Shown piece by piece: positions 54,505 through 64,000 of a DNA stretch of 64,000 nt (position 1 is the stretch's first letter; each line of letters begins with the position of its first letter). Under the pieces are notes generated by a model. The model was not told the origin of the DNA, ran no database searches, and saw nothing but the letters and a program-made list of their open reading frames with translations. Origin of the DNA: Diogma glabrata (taxonomy: Eukaryota > Arthropoda > Insecta > Diptera > Cylindrotomidae); contig OY856187.1 of NCBI GenBank assembly GCA_963693315.1, positions 379,787,306 through 379,851,305 on the forward strand, given 5' to 3'. The translations under genes were made by a program, and so were the position numbers.

Positions 54505-55700
54505 TTTACTTCGGTCTTGAAAGACCTAAGTATTACATTCATGAGCTCAAAGCAAAATTCTTACCCCCACTTTTTTGACATGTCTCGACGTTTTAGGACC
54601 TCCTGATTCTAAAAAAGCAAAAACAAAAATGTATGGCTGTTTGTAGGCCGGCCGCCGTCATTACCTACGCTGCAGGGAAAACCGCTGGAGGGATTTTAAA
54701 ATTTTTTTTTCTAAACATAGGTATACTCAAGAGACAGGTCCGAAAGGACGCTGTGTTCGATAACTGTACCGGAAGTGTGTCAAAAAAATCATTATGTGTG
54801 TCAAAAATAGCAAATTTTCATATTTTTGGCTTAAAAACCGTTCATTTTAAGAGATTACAAGTAGGAACATTAAATTTGGAGAAACCTTGATGGTAGGGAT
54901 TGGTATGTGAGATCAAAAACTAGATTATTGCATTATAAGTTTGTCAAAAAAATGTTGTCAAGTGTGTCAAAAGAAAAGATATTTATTTATTTTTTTACCT
55001 AAGTTTTTGGAAAAAAAAATAAAATTAATTGTTTGTTTGAAATGAGATTTTATTATTATTATTTATTATTATAAGTTTTTTTATAGTTTTATTTTATTAT
55101 TATAAGTTTGTCAAAAAAATGTTGTCAAGTGTGTCAAAAGAAAGGTTTTTATTTATTTTTTACCCAATTTTTTTAGAAAAAAATAAAATTAATAGTTTGT
55201 GTGACATGAAATTTTATTATTATTATAGAGAATTATGGCAGTATAAGTTTGTCAAAAAAAAAATGTCAAGTGTGTCAAAAATGATTTCATTTATTTTTTT
55301 AGCCGGGAAAAAAAATGTAGCTGTTTTTATGACGTAAATGTAATTGAAATTGAAATTGGACATGGAAATTTTTGAATTTGTTATAGTTTTTGAAATATTT
55401 TTGGAATTTTGAAAAAGTTTGTATCTTTGATTTTGTAATAATTTTTGCAATGTTTTTAGAATTTCGGAAAAAGTTTTAATTTTTGATTTTATAAGAATTT
55501 TTGGAATATTTTTAAAATTTTGAAAAATTTATAATTTTTAAATCTATTATAATTTTTGGAATTTTGAAAAAATTTTCAACTTTTGATTTTGTTATAATTT
55601 TTGCAATACTTTTAGAATTTTGGAAAAAGTTTGAATTTTTAAGAATTTTTGGATTATTATTGGAATTTAGAAAAAGTTTAAATTTTTGATTTCATTCTAA
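54505..55700 (-). mobile_element. Hairpin-ended repeat, copy D
   Basis: The hairpin (about 54509, with one extra base), 3' block (to 54900), ~125-bp units (54920-55330) and ~55-bp units (55340-55700) are present. On the plus strand a frame at 54633-54890 is open and resembles the frame of copy B on its opposite strand (47650-47408), sharing AGKTAGGI and TGSVSKK...LCVSKIAN. Confidence 0.8.
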
Positions 55701-55729
55701 TTTTAGCTTAATTCAATAATAAATATTTA

Positions 55730-55990
55730 GGGCATATTCAAGTAAATGTTACTTAAGTATAATACCTTTTATAAGGTTTTAGTCACATATAACTTTTAAG
55801 GTAGTATTCAAGATGTTTTTACTGAAGAATTCTATCCCGTATATAAACCTTTATTAAAGTACAACTTTTAGGAAGAATCCAAGAAGATTCTTACCCAAGG
55901 ATAGTTCCTTGTATACGACTTTATTTATGTATAATAAATTTAGTAGTATTCAAGAAAATTGAGAATTGTTACTCTAGTAATATTTCTTAA
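55730..55990 (+). repeat. Degenerate ~88-bp tandem repeats
   Basis: Three units of the type ATTCAAG(N)TTACT...CCTT(N)TATA...TTTATTAAAGTA follow each other. A similar style of sequence occurs at 59220-59420. Confidence 0.5.
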
Positions 55991-56640
55991 ATACGGCTGT
56001 TTTCAATGAATATTAAAAGATTTACAACAAATCGATCTGTCAATATTTTTGACAGCTCGTTGTTTAATTCGTGATTGTGTGTTTGTTTATTAAATCACTT
56101 ATCGTAAGTTAACAAACCTTTAAAAAGTTAACAAACCTTTAAGAACTTTAACAAACTATTATTGATTAATACAAAAGATTATTTCAAAATGGTAGAGATA
56201 TTTTCGTCAATGGAAATTTGCAATTGCCATTATTCCGCAACCATTTAATCAAACCTTTCTGATGATGGTTTATATATTGATTGAGATTTGCCATTTCTGA
56301 TGATGGTTTATATAATGATTTGAGTTGGTCAACAAATAAATAAACTGATGATAATTTGTCATACAATTCCTTTTTGTATTAAATGTATGTAATTGCCATA
56401 TTGTGCGCAGTTTGCTTGTGAAAAAATTCTATCAAAACTTGCAACAGATTGCAACTGACTTATGGAAAATATTCCGCAGAACGTTTATTTAATATGATCA
56501 TTTAACATTTATTTATTAAGCCAGCCAAATTGTGCAACTGAACGTGATGCCAACCACAGAATACTATACCCCTTACGAAGCTTGAGTAATGCTTTTATTC
56601 TGTATTGAGTAACGTTTTATTCCTGTCGTGGAAATTGATT
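55991..56640. other. No gene recognised; short tandem repeat at 56255-56325
   Basis: TTTCTGATGATGGTTTATAT occurs twice about 40 bp apart. Nothing else identifiable. Confidence 0.4.
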
Positions 56641-56644
56641 TAAT

Positions 56645-56718
56645 GAACGAGTGCGTAAGGGTAAACGATGAGGAAGACGTTATAGGGCCTGTGTTCGATT
56701 CCTGCCAGGCACGTTTTT
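56645..56718 (+). other. tRNA-like remnant
   Basis: A box-B-like TGTGTTCGATTCCTGCC (about 56690) is preceded at roughly tRNA distance by a weak box A (GAGTGCGTAAGGG). The stems do not close well. Confidence 0.35.
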
Positions 56719-57059
56719 ATTTATGAATTTTATTTTCCTTTTTTTATTTTATTTTTATTCTTTAATCATTTTGAATCGTACAATTGAATGGAAACACATG
56801 CGTAGATATCGTATATGAATACGCAAAATTATTTTCATTTCGAGATTGTCCTCAATCATAACCTATATTATTTTTAACAAAAACCCATATATTATCATTT
56901 TAGGAAACCATTAGTACACTTTTTAATGAATTCCTAATCAAACTGTTTGAATAAAAATTAATTCATGGTCGTGGTCCGAATCTTGAAATGTGTATAATTT
57001 GTTAAACAATAGTGATTAATAAATTCAATTGTGTCGACTGTCGGCACGTGGCGAAACAT

Positions 57060-58965
57060 TTTAATATAAATTAAACTAATAACACTTGTTTTTATATTTC
57101 GCAAATGTTTTTATTTTTATTTTCTAAAAATTTTTGCTCAATGCATTTCGGCTTACGCCATTATCAAGAGCGATTCAAAAAGTTTGTGAAGAAAAAATTT
57201 TGATTTGAATCAAAAATAAAATGAAAAATGAATAACTAGATTAAATAATTTATATAAACAAATTGTTAAAACATTTAATTAAAAAGTAGGTAATTTTTCT
57301 TATTTAACTGGTTTATAATGGAAATACCATAAATTTGTTGATTTAATAGTTTCTAAAAATGATGACCGAAAAATAGATCCGGATTTGTCAAAGGAGAACA
57401 AATAACGTCGGTTTGAGAATTTAGTAAATTTTTGTTAAAGTGCATTGCTTTACGTATTTCAAAAGCTTCCAAAAGATCAAGTTTAAGACCTTTCGTTTCA
57501 TATTGTAAAATTTGAATATTGTTGTTATTTATAAAATTCCTAGTATGATTTTCCTCAATTAAATGATTAGAAAAGGTGGAAGATGTTTGTCCTAATCTTA
57601 AACTACGAAAATGTTCAGCACATCGAACATGAAACGGACGACCTGTCTGTCCAATATAGATTGCATCACAGTCAGAACAAGATAGTTGATAGACTCCAGA
57701 TTTTGAAAACTTACTTAATTTTTGTTTATTATTTACAAGAAGATTTTGAAGGTTATGATTATTATAATAAGCACAACTTAAATTTGTATGTTTTGAAATT
57801 TTGTTTCCTAATTTTTGGCTTAAATTACCTGTGTAAAGTATTTTACGCCATAATTTTGTTTCAAGGACGGGGTTTGGATAAATTAAATTATAAGAAATCT
57901 TTTTTAATTTCTTACGTAAAATTTTGTGAACTAATGTGGGATTATATCCATTATTAAGAGTTATGTTCGAAATAACATTTAATTCCTTTTGAAAATTAGC
58001 TGCGGAAAGAGGGACTTTTATAAGTCTATCAACCAATGCATGAATGGCTGAATGTTTTATATTTGACGAATGATTAGAAGTAGAGTGTATAATAGAATCT
58101 GTACATGTTGGCTTACGATAAATATTAAAAGAGAATTTAGAAAATGAATGACTTATACTTATATCAAGAAAATTGATGCAATTTTCGACTTCTTTTTCGA
58201 TTGTAAATTTAATAGAAATATGTTTATTATTAATTATTTCAAGAAACGACTCTAATTCTAAATCAGTTCCAGTCCAAAGACAAAGAATATCATCAACATA
58301 ACGATACCAAAATAAAACATGACTAGAAAGTGGAATTGATACATCTAAAATTTCGATCTCAAAAAAGTTCATAAAAATTTCTGCCAAAAGTGGGGACAAA
58401 GGAGATCCCATTGGTAGACCGTCTGTGAATTTATAATATGTATTATCAAAACAAAAGTAATTTTGCTCTACACAAGTTTTATACATCATGGAGAGCTCAT
58501 TTCGAATGTCATCAGATTGAACGGAATCATTAATAATTTTGAATACAACAGTATTTAGAACGTTAATAGGAATAGATGTAAATAAGCTGGTTACATCAAA
58601 GGAAATTAATTTTGAAGATGAAGGAACAACAATATTTTTTATTTTGTCAATAAGGTCAATTGAATTTTTAACAGAATAATGTGAGAAAAAGTTTGTATGT
58701 TCAATAAAAAGTTTGTTAAATTTTTGACAAAGTTTATAAGCTGGTGCATTGCAATATCACTATAGGTCTGATAGGCATAGTTAATTTATGTAGTTTAGGT
58801 AATCCGTAAAGGACAGGAGCAGAAGGGTTCATTAATTTGAAACGAAAAGCAGTTTGTGGTGGGATTAGTTGTATACATGACGAGAGACATTTAGACACAT
58901 TAATCTTAAATTTACTCGTGGGGTCAGAGCGTAGTAATAGTAATAATTTATATAGTGATTAAGTT
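57060..58965 (-). mobile_element. Penelope-like retroelement (PLE), 5'-truncated
   Basis: It contains a PLE reverse transcriptase plus GIY-YIG endonuclease on the minus strand. The 3' non-coding part on that strand has CTTGATAATGGCGTAAGCCG and AAATGCATTGAG (57195-57135), resembling the conserved tail often found in PLEs. Boundaries are approximate. Confidence 0.85.
57353..58965 (-). pseudogene. PLE reverse transcriptase/GIY-YIG protein, one frameshift
   Basis: Read on the minus strand, the first piece (58965 to about 58757) encodes SDPTSKFKINVSKC and VLYGLPKLHKLTMPIRPIV, the N-terminal RT blocks of PLEs. A shift at about 58757 leads into a clean frame that runs to the stop at 57353. That frame has FDVTSLFTSIPINVL, GLPMGSPLSPLLAEIF, YVDD (plus-strand 58289-58300), CINFLDIS and YRKPTCTD. 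The C-terminal GIY-YIG nuclease starts SGVYQLSCSDCDAIYIGQTG and continues with RCAEHF and a later SNHLIEENH. The PLE protein primes reverse transcription at nicks made by the nuclease domain. Apart from the shift and the missing N-terminus it looks well preserved. Confidence 0.92.
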
Positions 58966-58984
58966 TCAATTTTCTTTATGACAG

Positions 58985-59062
58985 CTGCTAAATAGAGAAG
59001 TGGATAGCGTACGGTCCTGGAGAATCAAAGGTTATGAGTTCGATCCCCGCTACAGGCGTTTG
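58985..59062 (+). other. tRNA-like remnant
   Basis: A box-B-like ATGAGTTCGATCCCCGC (about 59032) and a weak box A (GTGGATAGCGTACGG) lie at tRNA-like spacing, but the acceptor stem is not clear. Confidence 0.35.
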
Positions 59063-60175
<1,113 letters not shown>

Positions 60176-60183
60176 AGTCAATT

Positions 60184-60560
60184 CAAAATGGCGAAAGAGT
60201 AAAAGCCACGATTTGATGTTGGTTGAAATATTTATAAAAATTAATTTAAATTAAACGATTAAAATAGTTATATTGATCTTAAGTGAAGCTAATAGTGTTT
60301 TGGTAGTTTAAACAGTGTTTTGTTATTCTTCTTTTATAAAACCCATAAATTAACAAACACTTTTAAAAATCTTTCAAAATGGCGAGAGAGTAAAGTGCAT
60401 AACTTGATATTGTTTGAAAAATTTCATAAAAATTATTTATTTAAATTAAATCTTTAAATAAAATACTCTTAAGTGAAGCTTATAGTGTCTGATAATAGCT
60501 TGATAGTGTCTGATATTCTTCTACTAATAAAACTATAAATATTACAGAACTTATTACTGA
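60184..60560 (+). repeat. Two ~190-bp tandem units in the LINE leader
   Basis: TTCAAAATGGCGAAAGAGTA (60181) recurs as TTCAAAATGGCGAGAGAGTA (about 60373), each followed by AACTTGAT-like and CTTAAGTGAAGCT(A/T)ATAGTGT blocks. Repeated leader modules are common in LINE promoters. Confidence 0.7.
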
Positions 60561-60810
60561 ATTGTTCGTAAAATATCCATACTCATCACAAATATCAAAT
60601 TATAGCCTAAAAATTAAGTTATTCATATTGTGTTGTATACAGTGATAACAAGCAAAAAAAATAAACATAAAAAATTAAATTTTGCATTACATGTGATCGA
60701 AGTTGTTTATTAATTAGTTTAATTCATTTCCAATATACAGTGATATCAAGTTACAAAAATCGTGTTGCATTTCTTAGCTTGATTTAATTCTTATAATATA
60801 TATAAATAAA

Positions 60811-61608
60811 ATGATTCGGGAAACTAGATCGGGATCTACAAGTAAAATGGATCCTGATAATCCAACAATAAAAGATGTATTAGATGCAGTTAATTCCACG
60901 GCTCAAGGGTTGGCGTTGAAAATTGATCAAATTAATGATAGATTAAAGGGGCTTGAAACAAAAACAAATGAAAATTCAGAGGATATTTCCAATATTAAAG
61001 AGCTGTTAAAAACCAACGGGAATGATGTAGAATATCTTCAAGGCAAAGTAAACTTTCTTGAACAAAAGCAATTAGAAAATGATGTAGTCATTTCTGGAAT
61101 ACCGTATTCTGATTTATTTAACGCTCATGAAATAATTAATAATATTAATGCATTCTTCAAACTGGAAAATGGTTTTGGCATGTCCCTGATGTATCAACGG
61201 GTTTTAAGAAATGTCAATAGTACGGATAATCGAAATGGTAGAAAAATCATTATAATAGCTACATTTCATCAACAGCAAGTTAAACAAGCGTTTATGAAAC
61301 AGCTGAGAAACAGTGGTCCATTATTTGCTAAGCAATTCTGTAACATGACTGAACACCGGCAATTACCAAAGGACCAGCCAAATCATCAAGATTTTCAAGC
61401 ATCACAAAAACAAAAAATTTTTATTAATGAACGCCTTACAATCCACAATCTAAATCTACTAAATAAATGTCGTATCTTACAAAAGGCAAGGAAGTTTACT
61501 AAATGTTTTTATCGACATAATCATATTTTTTTGCAAACTGATGATGCACAAAAACCTGAAATCATCACGTCACTTAAGGACTTAACAAAGTATGGTAATA
61601 TTGGTTAA
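60811..61608 (+). CDS. LINE ORF1 protein (coiled coil, RRM-like; 265 aa)
   Basis: The frame starts at ATG 60811; a second ATG at 60847 is also possible. Residues about 35-90 form a heptad-like coiled coil (IDQINDRLKGLETK ... VEYLQGKVNFLEQKQ). Then DVVISGIPYS opens an RRM-like domain, followed by a basic C-terminal part with IFINERLTIHNLNLLNK and FLQTD. This is the architecture of ORF1 proteins in CR1/L2-type LINEs, which form trimers and act as nucleic-acid chaperones for element RNA. The frame is intact. A 546-bp AT-rich spacer separates it from ORF2. Confidence 0.82.
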   Translation: MIRETRSGSTSKMDPDNPTIKDVLDAVNSTAQGLALKIDQINDRLKGLETKTNENSEDISNIKELLKTNGNDVEYLQGKVNFLEQKQLENDVVISGIPYSDLFNAHEIINNINAFFKLENGFGMSLMYQRVLRNVNSTDNRNGRKIIIIATFHQQQVKQAFMKQLRNSGPLFAKQFCNMTEHRQLPKDQPNHQDFQASQKQKIFINERLTIHNLNLLNKCRILQKARKFTKCFYRHNHIFLQTDDAQKPEIITSLKDLTKYGNIG

Positions 61609-62154
61609 TTGTTTATTACTATAACATGATTCAACTAACGTCATATCCAACATGATAATAAGTTTGATTTAAAATTTTGAATTAAAAAAGGTATCTTTTG
61701 AAGTTGCAATTGTGTTAAATGTTAATGAACTTTTATTAAAAAATAATTTGAATAATTTTGTTTATATTTTGATTTTTGAAATTTTAACTTATCCAGTGGC
61801 TTAATTTTTAATTTTTGCTTACTTAAATAAATTAAATTAAGGTGTTCTAAAATTATTACTATTATATTATATCTATTACTTAAATTACTAAGCAAGAACT
61901 ATTTAACGTTATTGGACAACATATTTAAATATATTTTGTTGTAAAATATTGAAATGTCTTCTAATCTATACTGAATTATTATCATATTATATTTATTATT
62001 TAAATTACTATACAAAAACTATTCAACGACAGTTGATAATAGAATATACATATCTTTTCCGAGTAAAATATTGAAGTGTCCTACCTAGCGTTTTGTTTTT
62101 GATTATTATATTTACCGAATTCTTAATATTATTTTGCTGCAATTATTGTGCACT
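61609..62154. other. Inter-ORF spacer of the CR1-like LINE
   Basis: Very AT-rich, no frame. ACTATTTAACG...GTAAAATATTGAA(A/G)TGTC occurs twice (about 61895-61960 and 62015-62080), a ~120-bp duplication. Confidence 0.5.
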
Positions 62155-64000
62155 ATGCCTGATTCTATTGATATAATCAAATATATTGAAATTAGTTATT
62201 CTCTGTCGGTAAACCACAGTGATAGGGGTGCGCGATTTTCTATTATGACTATAAATGCAAGGAGCATACGTGATAAAATTGATGACATACAATTAACAAT
62301 CAGTACTCTTCCAACTATGCCATCAGTTATTGTGATTTCGGAGACTTCGATTTACTCTAATGAAGAACCTTACTATAACTTAATTCACTAAAATTCATTT
62401 CATTGCAGTAGAGATCACAAACGTGGTGGTGGTGTGAGTGTTTTTGTTCACGAGTCATTTAGTGCAACTACCTCATATAAAACAGGATCAATGGATAGCA
62501 GTTGTATTGTTGTTAAAATTCTACAATTAAACTTGCACATAATTGGAGTGTACAGACCACCTTCTGCGGACTTGCAATCGTTTCTTGATCTTCTGGATCT
62601 TATTTTAAACAAATACGCGAATTCAATTGTTTCAGGTGATCTTAATATTAACCTGCTTGATAAAAATGATCTTCAAACAATTGCGCTCGTGACTCTAACC
62701 TTATCAAATGGGTTTGTAATATTGAATTCTTGCGATCCAATGTATGCTACACGAATCTCTAACACTGTCTCTACAACAATTGATTATGTTATCACAGACT
62801 GTCTCTTCTTTGCTTTCAAATTAGCAGTATCTAATATTTCATATTCTGATCACAAGATGTTATTCTTAGAGGTGGATTTTGAGATCAAAAAACCAAAATA
62901 TGTTAGGAAAACCAATACCATACTTGATTATACTAAAGCTTCAGCGGAAGTATTGGCCCTTCATTTGGACAATATTGCCTCATTTCGTGAACTAATCAAT
63001 GTGTTATCAAATGTTATTTCAAATAATACAAAACAAATATCAACAGTAAAACGACAGAAACCCTGGGTAACTAAGGAATTAATTAAATTAATTAAGTTGC
63101 GTGAACATTTTTTCCATTATGTAAAAATGTTTCCATGCAATAAATTCTTTGAAATGGAATTCAAACGCTATAGAAGTCAAGTAAGTAACTTAAATAATTC
63201 ACTGAAAAAAAATTACTTTCATGTTGAGTTCCAACATTGTAAAAATGATTCCAGGAATAACTGGAATATTATCCGTAAATTACTTTTTGATAATATGAGA
63301 TCCGAAAAGAGTGAAACTGTGGTTTTGTCAAATAATGGAACAGAAATAAATGATCCAAATATTATTTCAAATGAGTTTAACAAGTTCTTTGTAAATGTTT
63401 CAAAAACTTGTCAAATGAAATCAAATATTTTGCCAAATATTCCACATTACTCATCTTTTTTAAATTACAATACAAATGAGAAACTTTGTATAAACCAAAT
63501 TAATCAAGAGGAAATTCATAATGTTATTAACAATTTGAATAAAGGTTCTGCAGTTGGATATGATCTTATATCAGCAAAATTCATTTTTAAATTTAAAGAT
63601 GCACTTACTCCAGTTATAACTAGACTAATAAATAATTCAATTATCGATGGTAAATTTCCTGATGAGCTAAAGGTGACTAGAGTTCAACCAGTTTATAAGC
63701 AAGGAGGCAAGACAGATAGTGCGAACTATCGTCCAATTTCTATAACAACCACTTTCTCTAAAGTCTATGAACGTGTTATCTTAAAACAGCTTTCTTTATA
63801 TTTTTCCAAGCACAGTATCATTAATAGAAATCAATTTGGATTTACCCATAAATCATCTACTGAATCAGCAGTCTCAAATCTCCTTAATGAGATATATACA
63901 GCACTTGATAAAAATCTCTATGTTTCTGTATTATTTGTTGACATACAAAAGGCTTTTGACTGTATAGACCACTGTATCTTATTAGATAAACTGAGGTATC
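62155..64000 (+). pseudogene. LINE ORF2: endonuclease and RT, one in-frame stop, open at window end
   Basis: ATG 62155 opens a frame that is interrupted only by TAA at 62389-62391 and then stays open for over 530 codons to the last base. The endonuclease has TINARSIRDKID, VIVISETSIYS, GVYRPPSADLQSF, SGDLNINLLD, TIDYVITD and SDHKML. The RT has NLNKGSAVGYDLIS, NYRPISITTTFSKVYERVI, NQFGFTHKSSTESAV and FVDIQKAFDCIDH. The catalytic YADD motif would lie beyond the window. One base change could account for the stop, so the copy is otherwise fresh. Confidence 0.88.

Larger units (their letters stand above)
60180..64000 (+). mobile_element. CR1-like LINE, nearly intact, running off the window
   Basis: A leader with tandem repeats, an ORF1 with coiled coil, a spacer and an ORF2 with endonuclease and RT follow in order. 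The only lesion seen is a stop in ORF2 (62389-62391). The 3' half of the RT and the 3' end lie beyond 64000. Confidence 0.85.

Overview
This window looks like transposon-dense, AT-rich nuclear DNA from an invertebrate animal, most likely an insect. The main reasons are the LINE families present (I-clade with RNase H, CR1-like with a coiled-coil ORF1, an RTE-like fragment and a second ORF2-type LINE), a Penelope-like element with a GIY-YIG domain, hAT and pogo-like DNA transposons, and a eukaryotic tRNA-Lys(CTT) gene. I see no bacterial operons, no CRISPR array and no convincing intact host protein gene. The only host-like coding piece is a broken fragment resembling the N-terminal domain of the ubiquitin ligase Cbl. 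All family names come from recognising motifs; no database search was possible.

Layout. 1-1452 is a DNA element with ~245-bp terminal inverted repeats carrying a broken CXC-domain ORF. 1640-4205 is the first copy of a repeat family that ends in a hairpin and is split by a LINE 3' fragment; further copies or pieces lie near 10.3, 35.6, 46.6-48.3, 53.8-55.7 and 59.8-60.2 kb. 5.8-8.75 kb holds a MITE family, including a ~950-bp near-perfect palindrome with a complete tRNA-Lys gene at its exact centre. 9.1-9.9 kb holds inverted repeats and a tRNA-headed SINE pair. 11.3-17.27 kb is a nearly intact I-clade LINE whose endonuclease domain is interrupted in frame by ~260 residues, including a duplicated 78-residue unit. 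19.1-20.5 kb is a decayed Ty3/gypsy pol.

21.7-30.56 kb is one LINE (called LINE-B here) broken by two later insertions: a 3.27-kb TG...CA element with a 4-bp target duplication (23752-27019), which contains a foldback element and the Cbl-like fragment, and an hAT element (28404-30508, 8-bp duplication), which contains an internally deleted RTE-like LINE (11-bp duplication) and a second CXC-domain fragment. 30.6-31.7 kb is a 1-kb foldback MITE. 32.8-36.3 kb has an ~85-bp tandem array, a tRNA-like pseudogene and an LTR-retrotransposon gag remnant. 38043-44483 is a pogo-like element inflated to 6.4 kb by nested insertions; a related repeat near 51.0 kb preserves the empty site. 57.1-59.0 kb is a Penelope-like element on the minus strand. 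60.2-64.0 kb is a CR1-like LINE with ORF1 and the first ~620 codons of ORF2, still open at the window end.

The coding regions do not form a host pathway: they are reverse transcriptases, endonucleases, gag/ORF1 proteins and transposases. The value of the window is in the nested insertions, which can be ordered in time, and in several non-autonomous or composite elements: the tRNA-centred palindrome, the hairpin-ended family, the CXC-domain fragments and the endonuclease insertion.
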